NCBI GenBank assembly: GCA_018698675.1
Contig: JABIPA010000065.1
Span: 62,001 to 126,000 of the forward strand
Source of the DNA: a bacterium
Lineage (GTDB): Bacteria > Margulisbacteria > Marinamargulisbacteria > JABIPA01
Reading direction: 5' to 3'
DNA: 64,000 nt
Below, one piece after another: positions 38,303 through 47,238 of this stretch (positions are counted from its first letter, which is position 1; each line of letters begins with the position of its first letter). The notes below the pieces were generated by a model. That model was not told where the DNA came from. It saw only the letters and a program-made list of their open reading frames with translations, and ran no database searches. Made by a program: the position numbers and the translations under genes.

Positions 38303-38409
38303 TTGGAAGGGTTAAATGGTTCCATATGGACTCTCGCACATCGTTTGCATATCTTTGATATGCGGCTCTCCCTGCGAAAATCAATCTAAAACCATTTATT
38401 CCCTTCCAA
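38303..38409 (+). ncRNA. Structured intergenic element between the giant gene and the lolA-like gene
   Basis: The 107 nt directly after the giant gene's stop fold on paper into nested helices. The outer stem pairs TTGGAAGGG with CCCTTCCAA and AAATGGTT with AACCATTT. A middle stem pairs TCGCA with TGCGA. The tip is GCATATC-TTT-GATATGC. A palindrome TCCATATGGA lies inside. No T-tract follows, so it is not a standard intrinsic terminator. It may be a processing or stability element setting the ratio of the 30-kb cistron to the downstream genes, an attenuator, or an unrecognised RNA. Confidence 0.5.
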
Positions 38410-38458
38410 AGAATCTCTTTTGGACTAGGAATTAAACAAAATAAAAAAGGAAAAAATT

Positions 38459-39154
38459 ATGACAAATAGAACAAACAAATTAACGTTAGTATTAGTATCA
38501 ATAATGCTACTCACTTCTATGGCCTTTGCATCTACAGCAGAGGAAATTATTGATAGGGTTATCGACAATCAGAAAAAGATTAGGAACTGGAGTGGCGTAT
38601 ATACTCAAACGGTTAAGGGTGATTTTGCTCCAAATGGACAAGAAGAGATTGGGAGAATTATCGTACAAGGAAAAAATACCCGTAAAGATATCCAACGGCC
38701 TGATAGAAAAATTACGATTCAAACAGAAACCCTTCTCACCGAAAAAGACATCAAAACTGGAGCGATTACACGAAAAGACTTAACACTAAATAGAAACAAA
38801 CAATCGTCCTTAAAGATAAAACCAGAAGATGCCCTACTTGATGCAAAATTTCAACTCAGGGTAGAAAACGATGCTGAGGCAATGTTAGAAGGACATATGG
38901 ATAATATTCGTATGGAAATTATAGTAGATAAAACGAAGTATGTTCCTGCTCAAATGTCTATGTATCTCCCTGGTGGAACCTCTTTCACGATGAAGCAAAC
39001 CTATGAATTAATCGACGGTATTCATATTCTTACATCGTCAAAAGTCGATCTAATGCTAGTTGTTGGAAGTCGAGCATTAGCAGCTAAAACAACAACTACT
39101 TATAAAATGATAAAGGTAAATCAAACGATTAATGATGACGTATTTAAACTATAA
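38459..39154 (+). CDS. LolA-like periplasmic outer-membrane lipoprotein-sorting protein
   Basis: A 231-aa secreted protein starting at ATG after a clear AAAAAAGG ribosome binding site. Residues 1-24 form the signal peptide (VLVSIMLLTSMAFA). The mature part begins AEEIIDRVIDNQKKIRNW, a helix typical of LolA/LolB-fold outer-membrane lipoprotein-sorting proteins. Beta-strands follow with VYTQTVKGDF, GRIIVQGKNTRKDI and a late FTMKQTYELIDG. Family members carry or bind lipids or lipoproteins across the periplasm. Here it may deliver or load the neighbouring lipoprotein or barrel, or assist outer-membrane assembly of the export apparatus. Its last 23 nt overlap the PorV-like gene, so the two are translationally coupled. 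Confidence 0.65.
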   Translation: MTNRTNKLTLVLVSIMLLTSMAFASTAEEIIDRVIDNQKKIRNWSGVYTQTVKGDFAPNGQEEIGRIIVQGKNTRKDIQRPDRKITIQTETLLTEKDIKTGAITRKDLTLNRNKQSSLKIKPEDALLDAKFQLRVENDAEAMLEGHMDNIRMEIIVDKTKYVPAQMSMYLPGGTSFTMKQTYELIDGIHILTSSKVDLMLVVGSRALAAKTTTTYKMIKVNQTINDDVFKL

Positions 39155-40091
39155 TATTCGTTTAAAGAAAGGTTCTTTTTTTCAAAATATACTGATCGTA
39201 ATCCTTTGTATGGTTTCAATGGTAGGGTCTCCTTTTGCTCAAGAAATTAGTGGAGAAAACCTGGACCTATTCTCTGTAGGGTTTGTAGCGCAAGATTTAG
39301 CGTTGGTAGAATCTACTGCTTCGTTTGGGGATAATAATTTTGGTGCCTTTTATAACCCGTCTACCTTACCCGATGTTAATAATTTTCGTTTTTTTACATT
39401 GCAAGGCAAGCTATCTGAGTCTGTTGATGTTTTTTCTGTTACGACCTTGTTTTCAGTTTTAGATTTACCTATTTCCTTATCCTGGGTTCAGATTCAAGCG
39501 TCAGATATTCCCTTAGTTGCATCAGAAAATGTAGACCAAAATACCGATTTGGAACCAGATAGTTTTTCAGATTATGGGGCCGAAGGATTAATAGCTGCGA
39601 CATCCTTAAAAATCAATGATTCGATTAATGTTGGTCTTTCCACCATAGCTTATATAAAACGACTGGATTCCGTAGAACTAGGAAATGCATATGGCGTATC
39701 GTTAACACCCGGTATGTATGTAAAGGCACTTCCTAATTTAGATTTAGGTGTTTATTGTAGGAACTTATTTTCCTATGAAAGTTGGGCCACTAACTTTGAA
39801 GACCAATTTTTACCCGAATGGCACGTGGGTCTAAGCTACTCTACCCCTTATATAGCATTTTTGCTTGAAGAAGTGATATATCCAGATTTGAAATATTCAA
39901 TAGAAACTAAAGCAGGTATTGAGGTCACTCTTATTAAAAATGTAGTTATTCGTTGTGGTTTTCAGAAATCCAACACAAATGCCGGAATAGGAATAAATAT
40001 TGAAGGTGTTCATCTTGATTACGCGTTTATAGGTTCCTCTGAAAATAGATTAGGAGAGAGTAGCCGATTTTCTATAGGAGTTGAATTATGA
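39132..40091 (+). CDS. PorV-like outer-membrane barrel protein
   Basis: A 319-aa protein with signal peptide (ILIVILCMVSMVGSPFAQ). Start ATG at 39132 (or 39135) inside the preceding gene. The mature N-terminus has the FadL/PorV pattern: a VGFVAQDLALVESTASF strand region followed by NNFGAFYNPSTL, comparable to the G-x-A-x-x-x-D-x-x-A-x-x-x-NPAGL signature of the PorV/PorQ (UPF0164) family. Alternating hydrophobic strands continue to a C-terminal RFSIGVEL. PorV in Bacteroidota is the outer-membrane shuttle that receives T9SS cargo by its C-terminal domain. Placement just after a gene for a protein with such a domain supports this role. A 4-nt overlap links it to the next gene. I call it PorV-like, not PorV. 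Confidence 0.65.
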   Translation: MMTYLNYNIRLKKGSFFQNILIVILCMVSMVGSPFAQEISGENLDLFSVGFVAQDLALVESTASFGDNNFGAFYNPSTLPDVNNFRFFTLQGKLSESVDVFSVTTLFSVLDLPISLSWVQIQASDIPLVASENVDQNTDLEPDSFSDYGAEGLIAATSLKINDSINVGLSTIAYIKRLDSVELGNAYGVSLTPGMYVKALPNLDLGVYCRNLFSYESWATNFEDQFLPEWHVGLSYSTPYIAFLLEEVIYPDLKYSIETKAGIEVTLIKNVVIRCGFQKSNTNAGIGINIEGVHLDYAFIGSSENRLGESSRFSIGVEL

Positions 40092-40999
40092 AATTAAATG
40101 TTTTATTGGTCTGTCTCACGAGTATTTATTTCTCATACTCAGTTACTTTTTCCGATACTATTAATTCAAAAGAAAAACAATGGCCCCTCATGTTTGATTA
40201 TGTTGGATCGTATGGTGGTTTTGGATCTGTTCTTGGTTACTTCCAATTCCCTACTGGAATTGATGGTGATAGCCAATTTCTATATATCGTAGATTCTGGG
40301 AACAGCAGAGTTATAAAAACTGATTTAAACTTTGTTAAATTCACGGCATTTGAAATGGATTCAGAACAGCCCTTAGATAACCCTTGGGGAATCTCACTAG
40401 ACGGGCAGACCTTAAGTGTAAGCGATACGGAAAATCAGAGGATTATTAAATACAATACACTTGGAATTAAATTATCGGAATTTGGAGAACTTGGAATTTT
40501 TGATGGATCCTTTGACGAACCAAGAGGACTGATTATGGCGGCAGGAACCATCCATATTTGCGATTCAAGAAATAATAGAATCCAATCGTTTGATGACGAC
40601 TATTTTATTGAGAGTTTTGGGTCTTGGGGAAATAATGAAGAAACACTAGATGAGCCATGGGATATCCTTAGTCTTTCTAACGAAAACCTATTGATCTCAG
40701 ACCATAGAAACAAACGGCTAGCAGTATTTAACTTGGCGGGACAATGGCTTCGAGATATTGTCCCGAAATTTGAAAAAGGAACAGTTGGTTTAGGCGAAAT
40801 AAAAGGAATCGGAATAGATTCAGATAATAATATATATGTTGCAGATCCTGATAACCATCGAGTTGTTGTTTTAAAGGAAAGTGGAAACATAGTATCAGAG
40901 ATTTCCGTAACGTCTCCTGAGGATGTGTATATATGGGCCAATACCGTCTTCATAACGGATCAAGAAAACCACGGTATTATAAAATATAGAAAGAGATAA
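40088..40999 (+). CDS. NHL-repeat beta-propeller protein, secreted
   Basis: A 303-aa protein beginning at an ATG that overlaps the previous stop (ATGA), with AGGAG upstream. An N-terminal signal peptide of about 20 residues (VLLVCLTSIYFSYSV) is followed by six NHL-type blades. Recurrent motifs are FLYIVDSGNSRVIK, LSVSDTENQRIIKY, IHICDSRNNRIQSF, LLISDHRNKRLAVF, IYVADPDNHRVVVL and VFITDQENHGIIKY. The blades should close a six-bladed propeller, usually a protein-binding scaffold. Together with the lipoprotein at 7095 this makes two propellers in the cluster. A chaperone or docking role during export of the giant protein is a reasonable inference. Confidence 0.8.
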   Translation: MKLNVLLVCLTSIYFSYSVTFSDTINSKEKQWPLMFDYVGSYGGFGSVLGYFQFPTGIDGDSQFLYIVDSGNSRVIKTDLNFVKFTAFEMDSEQPLDNPWGISLDGQTLSVSDTENQRIIKYNTLGIKLSEFGELGIFDGSFDEPRGLIMAAGTIHICDSRNNRIQSFDDDYFIESFGSWGNNEETLDEPWDILSLSNENLLISDHRNKRLAVFNLAGQWLRDIVPKFEKGTVGLGEIKGIGIDSDNNIYVADPDNHRVVVLKESGNIVSEISVTSPEDVYIWANTVFITDQENHGIIKYRKR

Positions 41000-41002
41000 C
41001 TA

Positions 41003-44000
41003 TTGAGCCGTTTTGTTTATAGTTTCTTTTTGATTTTATTTTTAAATTTTATCTCTACTGATTTAATAATTGGCGTAGATTTAGATCCAACAAACAATAG
41101 TCACGGCACCTCAATAGAAACGCAACCTGCTGTATCTACGGAAAATATTAGAATAGAGGAACGTCTATCCATATTAGATCGTTTTGAAAAAATTATTAAG
41201 TTGTCTACAACTGCTCTTGAAGAAAAGATATCCGTTAATCAAAAACTAATAGATGAAGCTTTAAGGCATAAAAATGGTATTGATAAAGAAGTATTTCTTC
41301 ATAATAAGATTGCTTCAAAAAACAACACTAGCCTTTCTGAAACTACCCAAGAAGATGGAACGGACGCATTTAAAGAAACCCCCGAAATATACGAAGACGA
41401 GCTAATCGAGCAACAAACAATGTATAGATCACGTTTAAAAGACTTAAAAGATTTGCATCTCTATTTTTCTCTAAATAAGAACATGTTTTTTGACAATGCG
41501 TTACTCGTTGCTAATAAAATAGGCGTTTTTGATTTAACTGTAGATATGGATACCTTGAAATTTATTGAAAATTCAGACCATTTGATAGTATCAATCAAAG
41601 AGATAATAAATAAGATAGAGACAAGCATTGAAAAACAAAACCTTCTAGAAGATAACTCCTCAGAAGAAGACATCGTTCACGAAAGTGACCCTGAGGGAGG
41701 ACTTTTAGACTCTTGGTTAACCCATATAAAAAAAGAGAGTCAGGCCGAATTTTTGGTATCCGGATATAAACGTGTTGATTTCTCCTATTCTAAAGCTGAC
41801 ACTGGCACCAATACGATAAAACGACAGGAAGAGCTTAGTCTTAAACTTTCGGGTTCCGGACTCAACACAACTATTAACGCGGACATCAGGCAATCGTCGC
41901 GAGGAACAAAAGATGAAAACAAAACCCAATTTGAAATAGTCAACCCAAATTTCAAGGCAAAACTAGGAGAGTTTCAAACCCTATTCGCCGATCATACGCT
42001 CATGCAATATAGGGATACACTTGACGGAATTGAGGGCGAGATTAAAGTTGGAAATACAACGTTTGGTGTGATCGTTTCCGAACCTAAGGGCCAATTAAAG
42101 AAACAACAGTTTCAGGGTAATAATAGTCAGGGTCCATTCACGCTTATTTCTCGGCCAGTTATTCCAGGATCTGAAGCCATAGAACTAAATGGAAAAATCC
42201 AAATAAAAGGTATCGATTATGAAATAGATTACACATCAGGAGACATCCGTTTCCTAACGACAGTAGTTGAAACAGAAGATAAAATCATCGCCATTTATCA
42301 AACAGATAATATCCTTTTTAAGGACCAAGTGTGGGGAACAAAAATTGAGACGAAAACCGATGACATAAAAGCGGGACTCTACTACCTTCAAAAGAAAGAG
42401 CAAACGGACGTATTTTTAACAAATCATCAAGGAACAGGAATTTTCTCTTGGACAATTGGTCCGTTAAACTTACACCAAGAAATGTCCTGGACTAAAAATA
42501 AGTCTGATGAAGACACATCCAGTGGATCCGCCTTCTTTCTAAGTCAAAACTTAAAGACAGACCTTTTTTCATGGCAATCGGAAATATTTAAAGCTTCGTC
42601 TAGCTTTGTACCCGTTTCGGGAAAAAATGCAGGAGCCGGCGACTATAGATATAGTGCATTCACGAGGTTAGGAAAGGAAAGGCATAGTTTATCTTTAAAT
42701 CTAAAAAAATCTAGACAGAATTATTCGGATACTCAATACGATACCAGGGTAATAGATTCAATAGGAAAAACGGGGCTCGGTCCGTTTACTATAAGTTTGA
42801 CAGGAGGCCAAGAATTATATTCCGAACGTCCAAATTCCGCTGCTATATCCCAAAACTATGAACGCCTCACCGCAGAAACTGGACTTTCGTTTTCACTATT
42901 TGGAGGAAATATATCAGAAAAAGTAAAGGGCGAAAGAAAGACTGACTTTATTAGTTCTAGTAATGGATTTCGTGAACTCCAATCGCAAACCCATTGGGAT
43001 TTTTCGTTAATGGAAAAGTGGAAAAATGTAATTGAACTAAAAGTAAGAGACCGAAAAACGTCCGACGAGCAATCTATCGAAAAGTCGTTGCGGTTGATGT
43101 CTGCGATTTCCAATGATTCTAAAAACTATCTAAGAGGTGTTACAGAGTTTAGAACAAAAACCGATATTCCAAACTCTGTGCTTGCGGATATTTCTGCCGC
43201 ATGGAAACCCTTTTCAATATGGAGCAATGAATCGAAATTAACACTAGAAAACCTAAAAGAAACATTTAATTCTCAAGAAACTAATGTCGCCAAATGGAAT
43301 GGAAGTTATAAAACTGTTCTCAAACCGTTTAAAAATTTAGAATCTCGATATACATTTAAAACTCAATTTAAGGATGTTGAAAGCAGTGGAGACTACCCAA
43401 ACTGGAATGAAGAGTCGCTTTGGGATACAAGACTATCGTTATTTGGTTCCAGTCTGTCGTACCAACATCGCGAAAAACAGCAACGTAGAAATAGTTTTGA
43501 TTTGTACCCGATAATTAGTCCGGACACATCTAGTTTTTCAAGGACTCAAATTGTCAGAATGCAGACTCGTCTGACCCATTTGTTATCGTTAAGTATTCAA
43601 TCTGAAATTGAAGATGCGAAATCATCTTCCCAAACGGATAATCAGCACCTACTAAATCAGCGGATAAAATCCGAACTAACGAGCAAGATACAAAGACACT
43701 TGTTAGGGCTCACGTTAAATAGTGAAAATAAAACAGTAATTTTCGGAAACGATTCAGCATTGTCACGCCAGGAAATCGGAGCTTTTTTTCAACTAAATCT
43801 ATCCCCTTCTATCTTGCGTTTTGCACTGGCTTTTTCGAGAATTGAGGACTCGGACTCCTACATGACTTATGAGCCATCAATCATTTATACATTTCGTCCA
43901 TCTAGAAACTTAGACATGTCCATAAAAGTATCTAACGAACGAGACACCCGCTATGAAAACGAACCGGATCGCACGACATGGGATATTACGGCAAAAACAG

Positions 44001-44101
44001 AGATTTTAAAAATGGTAATGACCTTATCAGTAGTCCAGAAACAACAGATAGGATCTGAAAACAAATTAGATGCATTTTTAAAGTGGAACTATATTTTTTA
44101 A
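41003..44101 (+). CDS. Large outer-membrane beta-barrel protein with N-terminal coiled coil, SprA-reminiscent motif
   Basis: 1032 aa, TTG start three bases after the previous stop. Signal peptide (SFFLILFLNFISTDLIIG). Residues about 45-230 are charged and helical, probably coiled coil. From about 250 onward come alternating amphipathic strands. At about 350-430 there is a segment with VIPGSEAIELNG, GIDYEIDYTSGDIRFL and a QGPFTLISR strand. The GS...V/I..G...-G-x-DY-x-IDY-x-x-G-x-I pattern occurs in SprA (the T9SS translocon) and other large barrels. The last residues, LKWNYIF, end in the aromatic residue typical of barrels. At 1032 aa it is under half of SprA's usual length, so it could be a reduced translocon, a paralogue, or an unrelated porin. 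Its stop shares TTAA with the convergent gene. Confidence 0.6.
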   Translation: MSRFVYSFFLILFLNFISTDLIIGVDLDPTNNSHGTSIETQPAVSTENIRIEERLSILDRFEKIIKLSTTALEEKISVNQKLIDEALRHKNGIDKEVFLHNKIASKNNTSLSETTQEDGTDAFKETPEIYEDELIEQQTMYRSRLKDLKDLHLYFSLNKNMFFDNALLVANKIGVFDLTVDMDTLKFIENSDHLIVSIKEIINKIETSIEKQNLLEDNSSEEDIVHESDPEGGLLDSWLTHIKKESQAEFLVSGYKRVDFSYSKADTGTNTIKRQEELSLKLSGSGLNTTINADIRQSSRGTKDENKTQFEIVNPNFKAKLGEFQTLFADHTLMQYRDTLDGIEGEIKVGNTTFGVIVSEPKGQLKKQQFQGNNSQGPFTLISRPVIPGSEAIELNGKIQIKGIDYEIDYTSGDIRFLTTVVETEDKIIAIYQTDNILFKDQVWGTKIETKTDDIKAGLYYLQKKEQTDVFLTNHQGTGIFSWTIGPLNLHQEMSWTKNKSDEDTSSGSAFFLSQNLKTDLFSWQSEIFKASSSFVPVSGKNAGAGDYRYSAFTRLGKERHSLSLNLKKSRQNYSDTQYDTRVIDSIGKTGLGPFTISLTGGQELYSERPNSAAISQNYERLTAETGLSFSLFGGNISEKVKGERKTDFISSSNGFRELQSQTHWDFSLMEKWKNVIELKVRDRKTSDEQSIEKSLRLMSAISNDSKNYLRGVTEFRTKTDIPNSVLADISAAWKPFSIWSNESKLTLENLKETFNSQETNVAKWNGSYKTVLKPFKNLESRYTFKTQFKDVESSGDYPNWNEESLWDTRLSLFGSSLSYQHREKQQRRNSFDLYPIISPDTSSFSRTQIVRMQTRLTHLLSLSIQSEIEDAKSSSQTDNQHLLNQRIKSELTSKIQRHLLGLTLNSENKTVIFGNDSALSRQEIGAFFQLNLSPSILRFALAFSRIEDSDSYMTYEPSIIYTFRPSRNLDMSIKVSNERDTRYENEPDRTTWDITAKTEILKMVMTLSVVQKQQIGSENKLDAFLKWNYIF

Positions 44102-47019
44102 CTATTTTTCTTTTTTAGACCGAAAAACGTCATCCAATCACTTATATGGGATTTACTTAGTCTCTCTGGATAGTTTTCGAATAAAAAATTATCGTGAGAT
44201 GGTATTGCTTCACTTTTAATCCTGTTGAAATATGAGGCGCTACATTCAACCCAGTTACTTATTGATTCCTTTTCTAACGCGTTTGGCCAGCGCATAAAGG
44301 GATCTTCTTGCGTATAAGGACTATTTTCGTTTGCTTGGGTTATTTGCATTATTTCAAAATTATCCAATATCCCTCGAAGACCACCTGCTTTTTCGTCGTT
44401 CATCACATAATATTTAGATGCTACATCTGGAATACCAAAACATTTGCCAATAAATAAATCCAATTTTGGTCGGTTCATCTTTTCTTGGCATTCGCTAAAA
44501 TTATTATCTAAACAAGTTTCAATATCGCCGATTGGGCCCCCTATATACTCTCTCCATAACTCGCTATACAAGTTTATATTAACAGCATAAAGATCGAAGT
44601 CCATTGACCCTCGATTGAATATTAAAAGTCTAACACCATATTCTTCTTCGATTTTGTCTTTTATGCTGTCTATTATAGATATAATAACGTCACTATTTAG
44701 ATTTGTTTGTTCCTCGATTACATCAATTACATTTCTTGATATTGCTCGTTGTCCAGAAAATACGGAAAGGTTCATTGTAATAACGTTTTTAATCGTTTTT
44801 TCTGCAATTTTTGCAAGGTCAGTTTTTGATACTGCATTTTTATCTAATCGGTCTTTAGCGAAGATGTTTTGATACTTAACTTGGGTTCGGCGGTCTATAT
44901 GTCTCGGTCGATCAGGATAATCTTTGTCTAAGAATTTGTTATCGGGAGCACTGTGTAAATTATCTGAAATAAGAGGCAAAAACTTTTCAAAATAAGTAGC
45001 GTCTTTCGAAAGAATGTTTTGTACGCCTCGTATTTGACTAGCGTTATATGAAAAATGTGTTTTATGTTTTTCAAAATCAGCATTACAGTCGGCGTTAAAT
45101 GTATCTATGTCATAGTACGGTACGGTTCGTTTAAGTATTGGGCAGAGTCCAGTCTCTCCATCGGTTAAAAAAGGTGGTAAAAGTTGTCTATTATACGTTT
45201 CAAAATCACCTTTTGTCTGAATTTGAAATAGAACTTCAACCACAGTTAACTGTGGATTTTCTTCCTTAAAGGTTCTAACTCGAGTTTGATAGTCTTTGTA
45301 CGTTTCTTCTTTATTACATTGACTTCCAAAACAGTCTACATGTGATAGTTTGAGTAAGTCCGTATATTTTGTATCTATAAAAAAGTGTTTCGCTTTGTCC
45401 CTCTTTATTAAATCTACAAGAGGCTTGAAAAGCGTACTTTGTCTGTGAGCTTTAATAGTAATTGAGCTATAGTTTTTTTCTAGTTCATTTATAAGTTCAT
45501 TAAGTGCATGTTTTATTTCTTTTTTGCACATTTCAAATATTTCAATTTTATCTAAGTCAATTACGTTGTCCTCTACAGGGAATTGAGGCTGGCTGGGTTG
45601 GGACACATTTCTAAACTTTAAAGTGTGAGAATATTCGTTTTCAAGGGTTCCAGGGAAGTTACCCAGTAATTCAGCGGACCCTCCAATGGACGCTGATTGA
45701 ATGTTTTTGATTGGAAATGAGAACGTCTTTTCGTTGAACTTAGTAAATTGTTTTATCTCAGGTATAAAGAAATCTGTAGATATTATCGTTTGAGATAGTG
45801 GGTTTTGATTTCCCTCAAACCATGTCCTGTATTGAAAGTCATTATTTTTAGATATATCTAATATGTGAGTACTTTCGATTGGATGCGTTTCCTTAATTCG
45901 ATCAATATTTAAGGCCCTTTTATCCCTATTTCTTTGTCTTTTTAAGAACTTATCTGTATAGATTTCTATAACAGGGGTTTCTGGGTTATGAAATGAGAAA
46001 CAGTCGACGGTTTCTTGAAAGTCTTTGTAAAAACTTTCTCTGTTAGACATATCTACACCTGGTACACATGTTATGTGATCAGTCCCATCTAGATCATCAT
46101 GACATGAATCCATAAAAAATTGCTTATTTCTCATTTCAAGAATCAACAACTTTAATGGACGAAAGAACGTACTTCCAGGCTTTACCATAATAATTGCCGT
46201 TGCATAGTCTTCATAAACTTTTTGAATGGTTTGTTTAAGGAATTCTATTAACTCTTCATCACTTTTTCTAAAAAATTCCATTTCATCTAGGTTAATTGTA
46301 TTCATTTTAATAGGGAGTGTGGGGCCTGACAGTTCGTTTGCTTGGTAAAAGTGAAAGTTGAAGTAATTTAAATTACTGATGTTAGAAAATGTTCCATGTA
46401 TTCCAAAGTGGAGATTTGTAGAAGATACCCAGCTTATGTTACTTAGTGGAGTTTGAATGTATTTTAGGTCATATTTGAAAAAGGTATGAGCATCTATATC
46501 GTATTCGTCTCCTGATATGAGTGTCGAATCGTTATCACCATTTTTAAACCAATACCTACGTTCCCTAGTTCCTGATGTTTCGGTACTTACAATATGTCGT
46601 GTAGCGCTTAATTGATTCATCATAACCGTTTTCTCTAATAAGTTAATTTCTTCAGGTATCGGTTGGGTAATATTAGTCCTATATTGGGTTGAATAATTTC
46701 CAAAATCTAATGAATGTAACAGTTGAGTCGTTTCCGAAAGTGTTTCGTTTAAAGTTAAAGCTAAAGATAATGCAATAATTTGTCGTACATTTTGTTGTTT
46801 TTTTGTTGATGGGTCATTTGATAGTCCTAGATACGCCAATGTTAAAAAAATCGCAGTTGCATTCATAATAAGTATAGATGATTGATTCTCTTCGAACGTA
46901 TCTGTTACGCTTTTCCCCGCCATTAACCCCATCAACGAGCAAAGTACGACTAAAACAGGAATGTTTGTTTGAGTGGTGCGGATTCGTTTTGAAGGTAGGG
47001 AAATAATTTTATAGGGCAT
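44098..47019 (-). CDS. Membrane-anchored protein of unknown function with threefold internal repeat
   Basis: 973 aa, not recognised. The ATG at 47019 follows TTGGA. The first about 100 residues carry two likely membrane helices (VLVVLCSLMGLMAG; ILIMNATAIFLTLAYLGL) and a third weakly hydrophobic stretch. The rest is soluble. A unit recurs near residues 283, 533 and 803: a helix ending in a Tyr, a short strand and then GSTFFRPL, QSTLFKPL or GSMDFDLY. Each is followed by a Cys/Asp-rich loop and a strand (ETPVIEIY, QLTVVEVL, PKLDLFIG). The first two units are clearly homologous and the third is degenerate. A threefold-duplicated alpha/beta domain is likely. It converges on the giant-protein cluster and is preceded by a fair promoter. 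Its job is unknown. Confidence 0.7.
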   Translation of the reverse strand: MPYKIISLPSKRIRTTQTNIPVLVVLCSLMGLMAGKSVTDTFEENQSSILIMNATAIFLTLAYLGLSNDPSTKKQQNVRQIIALSLALTLNETLSETTQLLHSLDFGNYSTQYRTNITQPIPEEINLLEKTVMMNQLSATRHIVSTETSGTRERRYWFKNGDNDSTLISGDEYDIDAHTFFKYDLKYIQTPLSNISWVSSTNLHFGIHGTFSNISNLNYFNFHFYQANELSGPTLPIKMNTINLDEMEFFRKSDEELIEFLKQTIQKVYEDYATAIIMVKPGSTFFRPLKLLILEMRNKQFFMDSCHDDLDGTDHITCVPGVDMSNRESFYKDFQETVDCFSFHNPETPVIEIYTDKFLKRQRNRDKRALNIDRIKETHPIESTHILDISKNNDFQYRTWFEGNQNPLSQTIISTDFFIPEIKQFTKFNEKTFSFPIKNIQSASIGGSAELLGNFPGTLENEYSHTLKFRNVSQPSQPQFPVEDNVIDLDKIEIFEMCKKEIKHALNELINELEKNYSSITIKAHRQSTLFKPLVDLIKRDKAKHFFIDTKYTDLLKLSHVDCFGSQCNKEETYKDYQTRVRTFKEENPQLTVVEVLFQIQTKGDFETYNRQLLPPFLTDGETGLCPILKRTVPYYDIDTFNADCNADFEKHKTHFSYNASQIRGVQNILSKDATYFEKFLPLISDNLHSAPDNKFLDKDYPDRPRHIDRRTQVKYQNIFAKDRLDKNAVSKTDLAKIAEKTIKNVITMNLSVFSGQRAISRNVIDVIEEQTNLNSDVIISIIDSIKDKIEEEYGVRLLIFNRGSMDFDLYAVNINLYSELWREYIGGPIGDIETCLDNNFSECQEKMNRPKLDLFIGKCFGIPDVASKYYVMNDEKAGGLRGILDNFEIMQITQANENSPYTQEDPFMRWPNALEKESISNWVECSASYFNRIKSEAIPSHDNFLFENYPERLSKSHISDWMTFFGLKKKNS

Positions 47020-47078
47020 TTTTTTTCCAATTCAATAGTTATTTTTATTATTTTTTTTCTAGTTTTAAGAAACAAGCT

Positions 47079-47106
47079 ATTATACATTTTTCTTGTTAAG
47101 TGTTTA
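47079..47106 (-). promoter_or_regulatory. Sigma-70-type promoter for the 973-aa gene
   Basis: On the minus strand TAAACA (47106-47101) lies 16 nt from a perfect TATAAT (47084-47079). The expected start near 47072 gives a leader of about 53 nt to the ATG at 47019. Confidence 0.45.
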
Positions 47107-47238
47107 CTAGTTATCGATATTTATTCGTAAATATTTCAATATTTTTTAGTGGGTTTTAGTTATTTCAAAATTTAAGGTATTCTAAATAGATAAAAATTTA
47201 TAGATAAATGTGACTATGTTCACACAAAGGAAAAAATC

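Noticed and set aside
38303..38409. Simple intrinsic terminator after the giant gene.
   Set aside because: No T-tract follows the stem and the structure has several nested helices; termination is possible but not shown.
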